A DNA stretch of 64,000 bases from Lytechinus pictus (GCF_037042905.1 NC_087256.1:28980001-29044000); one strand, 5' to 3'. Shown: positions 11,072-22,774, counted from the stretch's first letter. Program-made: numbers and translations. The notes: generated from the sequence alone by a model not told the origin.

Positions 11072-11390
11072 GTGCAAGTAAAATTTCTGCCTTTCAATTC
11101 ATCAGATTAAAGTAAAAGTGAGAGTGACTGACATCATTTTTTCCAGTACTCGACTTCAATGAACCATAAAAATACTGAAAAGTTGAAAACATAATTGTAA
11201 GGCAACCAATTAAAGGGCGTACGGACCGGTAGCCATAATAGCCCCATCACAAGTCCTTAACTTCTCATATCTGGCTAGGTTCATTACCCAAAATGCAATA
11301 TTCGTAGTCTTGTAATAACATTTGAGTAATAACATAGTCAATACATTCATATTACAATATCAAGTACTACAATATCACCAGTAACAATTA
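11072..11390. repeat. Copy 2 of the duplicated non-coding segment
   Basis: The partner of 7172-7505 in the same orientation, with indels. It is followed by an unrelated AT-rich stretch and a run of G at 11457-11470. Confidence 0.75.
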
Positions 11391-11653
11391 ACAGGTATTT
11401 TTCTTCTTAAAAACATTTCTCTACCCAAACAAAATAGGAATTATTTTTTGATGAGGGAGGGGGGGGGGGTGCCTCACGAAACTCTGAAATGGGGGTCTAA
11501 AGAACTGATTTAAAAGGGTAAAGTATGGGGGCTTGGAAGTTGGGAACTAAATACATGTACATGTATACATGTATATACCACGGTGTGTGAAAAAACATGG
11601 TCTACAGAACGGGATCGCAGCACATGGAGGTACGGTGCACCATAGCGCTAGCC

Positions 11654-11888
11654 CAGGCGCGGCTCCAGGGGGGGGGGGGGCACGTGTCCCCCCTTTTGAG
11701 AAGCAAAATTAAAACATTTTAATGTAAAAATGCCATTGAAAACCTTTATTTTTATTATTTTTTTGCTTGTCAAATTTTTTCGGTTACAAAATATCTTTAA
11801 TTTGAGAACCCTTTTTTTTTTTTGGCTTGTCAAATTTTTCCTAAAAAAAATATGCCCCCCCTTTTGGAAAATCCTGGATCCGCCCCTG
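11654..11888. mobile_element. Short hAT-like MITE
   Basis: Ends are caggcgcggctccagg (left) and cctggatccgcccctg (right), which are inverted repeats. G-rich and C-rich subterminal blocks follow, and a ttgcttgtcaaattttt-type motif occurs twice inside. The flanks cgctagcc and cgctagat agree at six of eight positions, which fits a decayed 8-bp hAT target duplication. Confidence 0.6.
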
Positions 11889-12170
11889 CGCTAGATATAT
11901 GCATGGAGTGGCTACTAGTTACATTTAGGGAGTTGCGAAGCCGTACGTTCATCTCTCGCATATGGTGCTCGCGCTTGACAATTTGGGCAGGGCTGGGGAA
12001 CTGAGATGTACATGTATCTCATAACGGGTATTGCGAGCGGGGCTGGGCGGCTTCTGAACTGAACTTTTGTCATTCGGAGTATCCAGAGAACTGAAAATTA
12101 GGTCTGAAAAAGGGGGTCATCAAAGCGGCATATCCCCATACCACCAATAATATATACTCAGTCCAGAACC

Positions 12171-12424
12171 AGGGCCCCGTCTTACAAAGAGTTACGACTG
12201 ACCCAATCAATCTTAATTCTATGGAAATCCATCAGTGTCATAATTTTTTCTACAGGAAATTTGCAGTCCTTCATAAACAACAAGCACAGTGAATTTTCAA
12301 GGAAACATTGAATGCTTCAATACATCATAGTTGGAAAATATTTTGAACAAACATGCAGTGACATTGGTGGCCGTCCATAGTTGTGATTGATCGTATCAAT
12401 CGCAATTCTTTGTAAGACGGGGCC
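12171..12424. mobile_element. hAT-like MITE (gggccccgtcttac ends)
   Basis: The left end gggccccgtcttacaaagag and the right end, whose complement begins ggccccgtcttacaaagaat, are inverted repeats extending about 50 bp to tatgga. The ends resemble widespread non-autonomous hAT elements of aquatic animals. Length is about 254 bp and there is no coding capacity. The SINE begins about 25 bp downstream. Confidence 0.7.
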
Positions 12425-12448
12425 AGCTCAGCCAGGCATCAAGAAGTA

Positions 12449-12775
12449 GGGAGGCATCGTAGTTCAGTCGTTTAGAGCGCATGTTTCGGATAAGATCGTA
12501 GATCACAACGTGAGGGGTTCGAGTCCCGCTCATGCCGAAACGCGTCTGACAAAAAATCTGATGCTATAGCGTTGTGTGTTAGCGTGCCTCACCACTGTAT
12601 TCAGTGCAGGTATGAATGCAGTTGGAAAGGACGCAAATGTTGGTCCCGTGTATAGGAGAGTCACAACCTATGCACGTTAAAGCCAATACACTATTCGTCA
12701 AAGAGTAGGGTGTTCACTTGGTGTATTGCACCTGCCGGTCCCGGCAAAATTCAGGTCAAGTCAATCTTGACGTTC
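12449..12775 (+). repeat. tRNA-derived SINE
   Basis: The head looks like a tRNA gene with RNA polymerase III box A (tagttcagtcg near 12460) and box B (ggttcgagtcccg near 12516). It is followed by about 240 bp that do not belong to a tRNA. There is no acceptor-stem closure suited to a functional tRNA, so it is called a SINE. The 3' end is uncertain. Confidence 0.7.
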
Positions 12776-12796
12776 ATATGCCATAATAATCAATAT

Positions 12797-12922
12797 AATG
12801 ATTGTGGGCATTGGCGGCGGAGCAGAGGAATATCTTTTGTGTTTGGGGGGGACGCAACAATAGATGTCCCCCCCAAACACAAAAGATAATCCTCTCCTCC
12901 GCCGCCAATGATTGTGGGCATT
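12797..12922. mobile_element. 94-bp palindrome flanked by an exact 16-bp direct repeat
   Basis: The word aatgattgtgggcatt occurs at 12797-12812 and again, identical, at 12907-12922. Between them lies a hairpin whose arms of about 42 bp (ggcggcggagcagaggaata and its near complement) close on a loop of about 10 bases. The direct repeat is the expected mark of an insertion, although 16 bp is long for a DNA transposon. Confidence 0.75.
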
Positions 12923-13013
12923 AACGGAAAGACAAGACAGAAGACAAGTTGGGTTTAATTAAATAAATCAGACATTAGCTGTTAGATCTAAATGATCATT
13001 AACCCAGGGAGCT

Positions 13014-13910
13014 CTTGGAAAGAAAATTGTGAAAACAGAAATTATGCACTTACCACGAGTAAATGGATGAAGGTCTATCGTGTGGCAGTATCCTAAAATC
13101 GAGGCACAGACTGGAACCTCAAAAAACGAAAAGTTCTCTCCTTCTACCCCGGTCTCGATCGGCCATTTTGTTATGAATTTTGAAAGAATTAGGAGAGGTA
13201 TCCCGACAGAACTTTTCGTTTTTTGAGGTTCCAGTCGGTGCCTCGATGTCAGGATACTGCCCGGGGGGGGCACTCGACCAAAAATGTGGTAGGGGTGTGC
13301 CGCGGCCCGCGGGCGAGACAAAAAACGGGGGCCTTGGAGCGGGCTTATTGTAAAAAGGAGGGTCCTCGGAACGGGCTTCGGATCTACAAATGTTTGTGAA
13401 AACGGGGGTCCTTGGAACGGGTCGCCTGCGTGTGCATCCCAATGGAACGGGCATACATGCATGCAGCTAGCACGGCGCACAGGCGCCGGCTGCGCTAGTG
13501 CAGAGGCGATGGTCGGACATCGCTCTCCGGCCGCTTTTCACCAAAATTGCGGCTCATCGTAGCAGATCAATGCGACCGGAACGGCATAACGGAAAATATG
13601 CGAAGCTTTGGAGCGGATATCTTTCTTCTTTTTTCTCGATAAGAAGAAAATGCTATGCTTTGGAGCGGCTTTCTTTGTTCTTTTTCTCAATAAGACAAAA
13701 ATGCTATGCCTTGGAACGGAAATTTGAGTGTGAAAATGGGGGTCCCCTCCGCGGCACATACCCACTATGCATTATATACTGAGTGCCCCCCCCCCCCCCC
13801 CCGGGATACTGCCACACGATAGACCTTAAATATATAAAATTTATTATAATCGTGGTAAGTGCAAGCCTGGGTAAGTGCATAATTTCTGTTTTCACAATTT
13901 TCTTTCCAAG
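13014..13910. mobile_element. Nested foldback element with decayed tandem repeats inside
   Basis: Outer arms pair cttggaaagaaaattgtgaa (left) with its complement ending at 13910. A second layer pairs aaggtctatcgtgtggcagt (about 13068) with actgccacacgatagacctt (about 13808). A third hairpin lies at about 13085-13260 and pairs gaggttccagt blocks. The centre (13270-13740) is a decayed tandem array of words such as ttggaacggg and gaaaacgggggtcc. No plausible protein is encoded; open frames there follow the repeats. Confidence 0.65.
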
Positions 13911-14001
13911 TTATTGTGACCACAATCTACCCTAGGCATATATACTAACCTCGTATTTTTGTCGTATTAGTGCGAGTGCCCTAACGTTAGGCCTAGTCCC
14001 A

Positions 14002-15771
14002 TATTCAATTCAATTTATTCAATTCAATTTATTCAAATTCCATTCAATAAAAATACAAGATACAATATCAGAGAAATACATAGTAACAAAACAATTAAAC
14101 ATACATAAATATAAAATGAAATTTGGGAGACTGCAAAAGACCGAAAGGTCTTGACGAGGCAGACCCCGAGTGCCATCATGGCAATACATATATTGGCATA
14201 GGTTGAAAATAATTATGACATGAACAGGATGAAAAAAATATAAATACAAATGTCCTAACCCCCCCCCCCCTCCCCCCTCGGGAACTGGAAGCCAGTGTAA
14301 CAATATATAAATTATCAAAATACACTTTAAGAAGATTTATGAGTCATATGATGATATAATGTGTTTTTTTAGCTTACGCTTAAAAGAATAAAGCGAAGAA
14401 CATTTTTTAATTTCACAAGGCAGCGAGTGCCAAACATCAGGTCCTCTATGTCTGATGGATTTATAAGCAAGTACTGTTTTGGGATTACTAAGATGAAAAT
14501 TGTTAGAACCTCTGGTATTGTGTTCATGAACCTGGGTATTGCGTATAAACATTGAATTAAAATTGCTTGGAACCAAGTGATTAGTATAATTGAACATAAA
14601 ATTTGCAGTTTGTAAGATATTGATATCAGATATTTATAATATGTTCAGTTTTTTGAAAATTGGATCAGTATGGGCTAAGTAAGGAGAACCTGTGCAAATT
14701 CTTATGGCTCTTTTCTGCAGTAGCAATAAGGAATTAACATTTCTTTTGGTTCCACAACCCCACGCAATATTAGCATAAGATAAATAAGATAATATGAAAG
14801 AATTGTACAATAGTATAATAGACTTTGGCATTAACGTATCTTTAAGTTTAAACATTATACCAATAATTCTAGAAATATGAGTTCTTAGATGCTGAAAATG
14901 CAAATTCCAGTTTAAATTTTGATCGAGAACAACGCCAAAAAATTTAACATTGGTTTTCCTTTCAATTAGGGTATTGTCTATTAAGATTTGGCACTGGTCT
15001 TCCATAATCTTTTTGATTGGGTTGTGAAATATAATATAATTGGTTTTACTGAGGTTTAGAGATAACTTATTACATTGTAGCCAGTTGGTTAGTTTACGTA
15101 ATTCTACATTGATAGTGACGATCATTTTATTAAAATCATGATGAGAATATAATAGTGTTGTATCATCTGCAAATAACACATAGCTAAGCATTTTGGAAGA
15201 ATTTACAATGTCGTTCATATATATTATAAAAAGAAGCGGCCCAAGAATGGATCCTTGTGGGACGCCACACTGGAGTTCTAAAATTTGTGATTTATTTAAG
15301 TCGACCTCAGTGTATTGAATTCTGTTCTTTAAATAATCTTTGAACCATGCAAGAGGCGTACCCCTTATACCATAACGTTCAAGTTTATGTATTAATATTG
15401 AATGATCAAGCGTGTCGAACGCTTTTGAAAGGTCCAAAAGTAATCCAGTTATATATTGTTTTTTTGCAAGGGATTTGGTTATTCTATCATATAAGTCCAA
15501 AACTGCTAATTCAGTTGAATGTTGTCTCCTAAAACCATATTGGGCGGGGCAAAGTAATTTGTTTTTGTCTAAAAAATTTTATACCTGGATATGGATTATT
15601 CTTTCTAAGATTTTAGATAAAGAGGGTAAGATAGATAAAGGTCGGTAATTTTCACATTGGATACGATTTCCCTTTTTTAATATTGGTACGACCCGTGCTA
15701 ATTTGAAAGAATTAGGATAGCATCCAAGAGACAATGATAGGTTGAAAATATGACATAGTGGTTCTGTTGTA
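14002..15771 (-). mobile_element. 5'-truncated CR1-like LINE
   Basis: On the minus strand a reverse transcriptase region is followed by a C-terminal domain, a 3' UTR and a tail of repeated attgaataaattgaat units at 14002-14045, the typical end of CR1-group LINEs. The endonuclease and ORF1 parts are missing. The 5' break lies near 15771, where sequence similar to 10998-11050 resumes. Confidence 0.8.
14337..15771 (-). pseudogene. LINE reverse transcriptase, broken by two in-frame stops
   Basis: Reading from 15771 downwards one frame gives reverse-transcriptase motifs in order: a fingers region (KLARVVPILKKG), palm motif DLSKAFDTLDH, the conserved QCGVPQGSILGPLLFI, the catalytic FADDTTLL box, then LGVVLD-like (FFGVVLD) and thumb motifs. 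A C-terminal part near 14340-14600 contains IRHRGPDVWHSLP. The frame is interrupted by TAA near 15580 (between HIQV and NFLDK) and TAA at 14634-14636. Both stops are in the same frame as the flanking domain sequence, so this is a dead copy. The 288-codon open stretch begins with a TTG codon and is only part of the gene. Confidence 0.85.
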
Positions 15772-16384
15772 ATAACTTATTCTACATGAACTTGAAGGAC
15801 ATCCCAACCCCCATACACTATGGTGCCAGGCAATGGGCCAATGAAGCCAACCCAAAGCCAAAGAAAAAGGCAAAGCTAGGCCCAAGCGGCGGAGCTGAGA
15901 AACATTTTGGCATGCACCGTACCGCCTACCGGTACGTGCATGAAGCTCACGTCCGCCGCCGGGGCTGGCGACAAGAGACAACAACATACCGGTACGTCGA
16001 CGTCCGTCCGGTTCCCGGCTGTTGATGCCTAGTTTAATGATGGCCTTTTTGGCCCCGGTTTTTTTACCTGGATTTGATTTTTGCTCGCACAAAATCAGAA
16101 TAACGACATGGAGTAAGACACTGCACTGGTCATCTACTCACCTCGATAATTTGGTTGAATGAAGGTAACAACTTCAGCCTCAGGCAAGTTCAGCAACAAG
16201 CGCAGCGAGACATGTCACACCGCCTTCGCATCATATATCGGTCATGTCGCAACCGCGTACCAATTTCGTCTAATGCCGATTCGTCCAAAATTGCCAACTC
16301 GTCTACTACTAATACGTTTTACCGGTATTTTGATCTACCATCACCAGTACAGTTCGTCCACATCACCACATCATGCTCATAGAG
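15772..16384. other. Non-coding stretch, GC-rich part, nothing recognised
   Basis: The first 80 bases resemble 10998-11060. The part at 15880-16020 is unusually GC-rich with several accggtacgt-type palindromes. Short open frames here have no recognisable domain. Confidence 0.45.
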
Positions 16385-16516
16385 ACATCTCTATGATCAT
16401 GCTCTACTTTAATTTGGTCTGCATGATGCCATTCCGATCCGTCAGACGGAATGGCATTTAGACCAAATTTGTCCAATAGCCATTTATTTAGTCCATACCA
16501 TTTGGTCTAATTGGAC
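16385..16516. repeat. attggtctaa-type repeat block
   Basis: Words such as tttggtct, gccattccg and gacggaatggcatttagacc repeat with internal inverted symmetry. The same vocabulary returns at 17408-17540 and 18325-18485, suggesting one outer repeat family interrupted by foldbacks. Confidence 0.5.
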
Positions 16517-16708
16517 TTAAAGGACAAGTCCACCCCAACAAAAAGTTGATTTGAATAAAAAGAGAAAAATCCAACAAGCATAACATTGAAAATTTCATCA
16601 AAATCGGACATAAGATAAGAAAGTTATGACATTTTAAGGTTTTGCTTAATATATGCACATCCTGGCTGGTATGCAAATGAGGAGACTATGACGTCATCCA
16701 CTCACTAC
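16517..16708. mobile_element. Single arm of a TTAA-AGG foldback
   Basis: It begins TTAAAGGACAAGTCCACCCC and runs through one arm to tgacgtcatccactcactac, where the next element starts at its own TTAA. It contains an exact TGACGTCA. Confidence 0.7.
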
Positions 16709-17321
16709 TTAAAGGTCAAGTCTACCCCAGAAAAAAGTTGATTTGAATAAATAGAGAAAAATCAAACATAGATAATGCTGAAAACTTCATCAAAATCGGA
16801 TGTAAAATAAGAAATTTATGACATTTTAAAGTTTCGCTTATTTTTCACAAAACAGTTCTATGCTCAACTCAGTGATATGCAAATGAGAGAGTCGATGATG
16901 TCACCCACTCACTATTTCTTTTGTTTTTTATTGTTTGAATAATACAATATTTCAAATTTTATTAATTCGACAATTAGGACCCCCTTGCTTGAACCACAAA
17001 ATGTTAAAATAATGGAATTACATGTGTTCAGGGAGGAATGAAACTTTGTTTCATATGACAATAACGAGAAAATCAAAATATTTCACATTTTATATAATAA
17101 AATACTGAAAAGAAATAGTGAGTGGATGATGTCATCGGTCCCCTCATTTGCATGGCGACCAGGATGTGCATATAACTGTTTTGAAAAATGAAGCGAAACT
17201 TTAAAATGTTATAACTTTCTTATTTTACATCCAATTTTGATGAAATTTTCAGTGTCATGCTTGTTTGATTTTTCTCTTTCTATCCAAATCAGCATTTTGT
17301 TGGGGTGGACTTGTCCTTTAA
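16709..17321. mobile_element. Full long-arm foldback MITE, TTAA-AGG family
   Basis: 613 bp with TTAA at both ends, inverted arms of about 190 bp and a centre containing ttcagggaggaatgaaac. It is the same family and length as 3615-4226. Confidence 0.8.
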
Positions 17322-17407
17322 TTTTGTATAGTATGAAATATGAAATATTCTAATTTTCTCCTCATTGTCAAGTGATACAACGATCAATTCCTCCCTGAAC
17401 ATGCGGC

Positions 17408-18485
17408 ATTGTCATATGTTTATAGGACAATTTAGTCAAATCGTCACTTCTTCTAATCACCATTTCGTCAATGACTACATTTTGGTCTCATAACCAATTG
17501 GTCTCCATCATTTCCATTCATTTTGCACGTATAACACTCAAAGGTCAAATTTCACAAAACAGTTATATGCACATCCTGGTCGGTATGCAAACGAGGGGAC
17601 TGATGATGTCACTCAATCACTAATTCTTTTGTATTCTATTATATGAAATATTTTAATTTTCTCCTCATTGGAAGGTGAAATAAGTTTTCTTCTTCCATGA
17701 ACATGGGGAATTACAATTGTTCTAACATTTTATGGTTCAGTAAAACTGGTCCTTATTGTCAAATCTGTAAAAATGGAAATATTGTATAATTCAAACAATA
17801 AAAACAAAAGAAATAGTGAGTGAGGGACATCATCGACCCTCTCATTTGCGTGTTGCCGAGTTGTGCATATAACTGGTTTGTGAAAAATAAGCGAAACTTT
17901 AAAATGTCATATAACTTTCTTATTTTACATCCGATTTTGATGAAATTTTCAACGTTAATTCTTGTTTGATTTTTCTCTATTGATTTAAATCAACATTTTT
18001 CTGGGGTGGACTTGACCTTTAATACTATATGTTTCAGTCAAGTTGGTCCTTATTAATTGTCAAATCTATATATAAAAAATGAAATATTGTACAATTCAAA
18101 CAATAAAAACAAAAGAAATAGTGAGTGAGGGACATCATCGACCCTCTCATTTGCGTGTTGCCGAGTTGTGCATATCACTGTTTTGTGAAAAATAAGCGAA
18201 ACTTTAAAATGTCATAACTTTCTTATTTTACATCCGATTTTGATGAAATTTTCAGCACTATGCTAGTTTGATTTTTCTCTATTTATTCAAGTCAGCATTT
18301 CCTGGGGTGGACTTGACCTTTGAGTGTTATATACGTGCAAAATGAATGAAAATGATGGAGACCAATAATTGGTTATGAGACCAAATAGTCATGGACGAAA
18401 TGGTGATTAGAAGAAGTGACGATTGGACTAAATTGTCAATGGACCCAATGGTTGTTTGACGGAATGGCATTAGACGTGAATGTAG
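17408..18485. mobile_element. Palindrome enclosing one and a half foldback MITEs
   Basis: 17408-17540 (aatcgtcacttcttctaatc, cataaccaattggtctccat) is the near reverse complement of 18327-18450. Inside lie a foldback copy with an internally deleted left arm (17540-18022) and the right half of another (18023-18320). The inner border is caaaggtcaa on one side and ttgacctttg on the other. The simplest reading is insertion of a foldback into the loop of an older palindrome, followed by partial duplication. Confidence 0.6.
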
Positions 18486-18954
18486 ACCATGTGGTGGGTC
18501 ATTCTCAGAAAAATGCACCAATTGATGGGGGAAAAATCGTAAAAATTGAAGTCTACAGAATGGGTTAAAAAGATGCATATTGTGAAAGTACCATGAATGA
18601 CAAAGTGGCAACAGAAAAGGGGCAAGTCGCTGTTTCGTTGAAGTACTAACCGGATTTTCTCAAGCACTGTGTTACGGAGGTTAATCGTTAGCATTGCCCA
18701 CTTATGTTACTCAATTTATCACTTTTGAAATGATTGAAAAAGAAATGCACACAATTCAGTTTAAGTGTGGTATCAACAATTTTATTTACTGAAGCCAAAA
18801 TGTTTGCAAGATAGAAAAAAATATTCAATATTGTTTTTCAGAAGCAGGATTTTACCAAATAACATATAACAAAAAGTACCATAAAAATCATTGCACATCT
18901 TTCGTTCAGTTTAATGTTCATAATTTGAATGAGAAAACCTTAAAATAAATGTTA
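18486..18954. other. Non-coding stretch, nothing recognised
   Basis: It contains one copy of the motif gttacggaggttaa (about 18671) that also occurs at 19411 and 29986-30709. No gene is supported. Confidence 0.45.
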
Positions 18955-19312
18955 ACCTGAGATCCTAAGCAATGCATGACCAATTCTGGGAATCCAAAGA
19001 TACTTTACCATCAAATCCTCTCGATGGCATTTACCCTTGTCAATCTTCGTTATGGAAGTTAAATCAAGTTACAAGTTGCAAGCTTAGGAACATCCATATT
19101 TAGGTATATATATTCGTATAACATTTTTTATAATAAAAGATGAATGGGGAACGCATTGCTTAATTTTGCCACCCCCCAAAAAAAATTTAAAAGAGAACAG
19201 GAAACGGACAACTGTCATTTTTGTTGTCGTTCTTGTTCATAGTTGGAATGATAAAAACGAATAACCGGGCCACAGAAATGTAGTTCATCTTAATGGTTTC
19301 TGGCCCTACTAA
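18955..19312. repeat. Tandem unit 1: keeps the empty site of the giant foldback
   Basis: A unit of about 357 bp (gatcctaagcaatgcatgac onward) repeated directly at 19313. Near 19240-19270 it reads gttcatagttggaatgataa and then gaataaccgggccacagaaa without interruption. In unit 2 the same two parts are separated by the 8.75-kb inverted-repeat element, so unit 1 preserves the pre-insertion arrangement. Confidence 0.8.
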
Positions 19313-19640
19313 GCAAGATCCTATAGCAATGCATGACCAATTCTGGGAATCCCAAGATACTTTACCAACAAATCCTCGAGTGGCATTTACCCTTATGTCA
19401 ATCTTCGTTACGGAAGTTACATCAAGTTACAAATTGCAATATTTATTTTGTTAGCTTAGGAAAATCCATATTTAGGTTTTCGTATAACATTTTTTGATAA
19501 ATAAAGATAAATGTGGAACGCATACTTTAATTTTATTTGCCGCCCCCCAAAAAAAAAATATGTTAAAAACAGAACAGGAAACAGAAACTGTAATTTTTGT
19601 TGTCGTTGTTGTTCACAGTTGGAAAAGCGGAAAAGCGGTT
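19313..19640. repeat. Tandem unit 2, left part, interrupted by the giant foldback
   Basis: It aligns with 18955-19250 (gatcctatagcaatgcatga and onward) and ends at gttcacagttggaaaagcgg, where the inverted-repeat element begins. The remainder of the unit continues at about 28408. Confidence 0.8.
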
Positions 19641-20801
19641 CCGGGACAGCCCGACCACCGGACAGCCCGACCCTGGACAGCCCGACCCGCTGCCCTGGAC
19701 AACTCGTCCCGGTCGAGTTGTCTAGGGTTGGCTCTGAATCGGACAACTCGACCACTTGAATTCTTCATCAACATTTCATGAAATAATATTTCAAACTTTA
19801 CTTCAAAAGTATTTTCCCGCATAATCCATGTTTCTACAATACATTCTCGACAGAAAATTTGACATATCAGTGCATTTTGAGCTATTTTGAAAGAAAATAA
19901 AGCGAGTTCCCTTGCAACTTACCGGTATCTTGATAATCCGATACCGCTGGCGGGCTGTGTTCAAGGTCTGCAAATTTGAGTTGATTTTTCCGTCACTTGA
20001 CATATTTTAATGGTGACGGTGTGCTATTTTGTATTTTCATATTCCATTTTCACATTTCCTCTACTTATTTAAAGTTATTGCATTTCACAAAACTGATACT
20101 TAATGCAAACTTTTTGAGATAGTTCACCTGGAAAGGACACCCGATGCGGTGCTTCGCCTCGCCGGCCAGCTGGCCGACCGGCTGTGCTGTGATTGTGACT
20201 GAGTGTGGCACTCGGCTCAACTAGCTATGCGAGGTCGAACTTACTTATTTTAGTAAATTTTTCCGTCTCTTGACATATTCCAATGGCGAGAGTGTGCTAT
20301 TTTTGTATTTTCACACTTCTTCCACTTATTAAAAAGTTTTTTTTACGTCACTATAAGCTGATTATATAGGAGTATAGGACAGTGAATGCGTGGTCGGAAT
20401 GGGCTTCCCAAAACCATCCTTGACGCCCCTTTTTGGAGGCCTTCAGGCCAGGGGGGTGCTCCCAATTAAGGAAATAGATTTGAAAATGTCTCAGTATGTA
20501 AGTTATGAAGTTAACAATTTTTGTAGGAAAGTGTCTTTTTTACTCTTTATTGTTTATTTTTGTTCTTAAATAACTATCGCGGTATTACAAATTTTTATTG
20601 TTTTCTAAGTTTAGAGGAGCAGAATGGGGGTGCACAACTGACATAGATTGGGTAATTATAATTGAATAATAATAATTGAAAAACTTAGTTTTGATATCAA
20701 AATGGAATAGTTTATTGAAAAAAGAAATGTATTCTGCCGAAATTCAAAAACTTCAATTTTTTTAATCAAAATCTAAAACTTGCCTTTCGTTATCGAAAAA
20801 C

Positions 20802-21291
20802 GGTTACACTTCGTAATTCCGAAGGTTCATAATTCCGAAGGTTCTTTATTCCGAAGGTTCGTAATTCCGAAACACGTAAATTGCCTATACTTCGATGTTC
20901 GTTAATCCGAAAACGTAAAAGGGTTCGTTAATCCGAACATTTGTGGCGTTATTCCGAAGGTTCGTTAATTCGAAAACGAAATAAGGTTCGATGTTCCGAA
21001 GGTTCGTTAATCCGAAAACGAAATAAGGTTCGTTGTTCCGAAGGTTCGTTAGTCCGAAAACGAAATAAGGTTAGTTAATCATTTAGTTTTCGGACTAACG
21101 AACCTTCGGAATTACGAACCTCATTTCTTTTTCGGATTAACGAACCTTCGGAATAACAAACCTCATTTCGTTTACGGACTAACGAACCTTTGGAATTACG
21201 AACCTTCGGAAATACGAACCTTCGGAATAACAAACCTTCGGAATATCCGAACCTTCGGAATAACGAAGCTTCGGAATTACGAATGTATGCG
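20802..21291. mobile_element. 490-bp CGAACCTTCGGAA-repeat element with 9-bp target duplication
   Basis: A palindromic array of ttcggaattacgaacc-like words, pointing one way in the left half and the other way in the right half. Its ends ggttacacttcgtaattccg and the complement of cggaattacgaatgtatgcg form inverted repeats. The nine bases tcgaaaaac lie directly before (20793-20801) and after (21292-21300). The opposite arm at about 27406-27424 has the uninterrupted sequence with one copy, which proves an insertion. Confidence 0.85.
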
Positions 21292-22187
21292 TCGAAAAAC
21301 ATGTGTCTCATTTTTTACCTGTGGGTTTATACTGTCACAACTTTTTTTAATGCAACTTCCATTGGAAACAACGGGTCTTCTGGAGGATACCAGCACTTGG
21401 GCTGGTACCAACCACCTACACCCGGGATGAGGAGAAGAGGTTTCATACTCGACATGTGATGGTCTTTCCATTTCTTTCACGAGCAGAAATAATACCGAGT
21501 TCCAATTACTTGGGCATCAGAGCGGCAGTCCCTTGATCGATGAGGTAAATACAGCTTCTTAGATACAATAAATCAATTTTTGTGCACTTCATGCAGGCAT
21601 ATCAAAGTTCAATTTTTTTTTCAAATTCTTTAAAAGAAAGAAAGGACAATTGAATTGAACAATAAATTTTTACTTTTTTTTCTTTTATACGTTGTTTGAA
21701 TTGAACAAAAATTTTACTTATTTTTTCTTATATACATTGTATTTATAAAAAATCAAAATTGCTTCTTCTTGAAAATTGGAGTAAACACTACATTTTTAGG
21801 TTTAGTAGAAGTTGTAACATTTCAAATTAATTTGGGGGTATGGTAATGCTTAATTCATGTGGATCCTTTATGTTAAGTAAATTTTCCAGAAGATACCATA
21901 TATGGTTCTAGCTAGTGGGTTTAGCAAATTAACTTAAGTTTGATATATTCTAAATGTATTTGCTTCTAAATTGAAGACAAGGTGAAGATTGAAAATGGTC
22001 TGATTTGCTTTATCAGAAGAGATGCAGACTGCAGAACTTCAAATATTTGAAATTACAATAATTTTGTCAATAATTCATTTTATACTTCATTTTATCTTTC
22101 CAACTGATTGACTTAGTTGAGACAACATGGATTGCAGACTGTACTTAGCTTGTTTTTATTTATAAAACAAAATTATAAGGAAGTGCT

Positions 22188-22774
22188 GAAAAGACAAGTC
22201 CACTCCAACAAAAAGTTGATTTGAATAAAAAGAGAAAAATCTAATAAGCATAACACTGAAAATTTCATTAAATAAGATGTAAAATTAGAAAGTTATAACA
22301 TTTTAAAGTTTCGCTTAATTTCACAAAACAGTTATATGCACAAGTCATCCTGGCTGGTATGCAAATGATGAGACTGAGACGTTATCCACACACTATTTAT
22401 TTTGTATTTTATTATATGAAATATTCTAATTCTCATTGTCAAGTGATACAACAATTAATTCCTCCTTGAACATGTGGAATTATCATTGTTTAATACTAAT
22501 ATGGTTCAGTCAAGTTGGTCCTTATTGTCAAATCTATAAAAAATGAAATATTGTATAATTCAAACAATAAAAACAAAAGAAATAGTGAGTGATGGACATC
22601 ATCGACTGACTCACCTATTTGTGTATATCACTGTTTTGTGAAAAATAAACGAAAATTTAAAATGTCATAACTTTCTTATTTTACATCCGATTTTGATGAA
22701 ATTTTCAGCACAATGCTAGTTTGATTTTTCTCTATTTATTCAAGTCAGTATTTTCCTGGGGTGGACTTGACCTT
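22188..22774. mobile_element. Foldback MITE inserted in the left arm
   Basis: Arms begin gacaagtccactccaacaaa on the left and end cctggggtggacttgacctt on the right. It is the same family as 3615-4226, slightly decayed, without an exact TTAA at its ends. The homologous point of the right arm (about 26060) lacks it. Confidence 0.75.

Noticed and set aside
12455-12540. Possible tRNA gene with box A and box B
   Set aside because: The stems do not close as a tRNA and a SINE body follows, so it is scored as a SINE head.
12968-13480. 170- and 111-codon minus-strand frames
   Set aside because: They lie entirely inside the layered palindrome and its decayed tandem repeats.
21075-21311. 78-codon SEGSL/RK repeat frame
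   Set aside because: It is an artefact of the CGAACCTTCGGAA repeat element.
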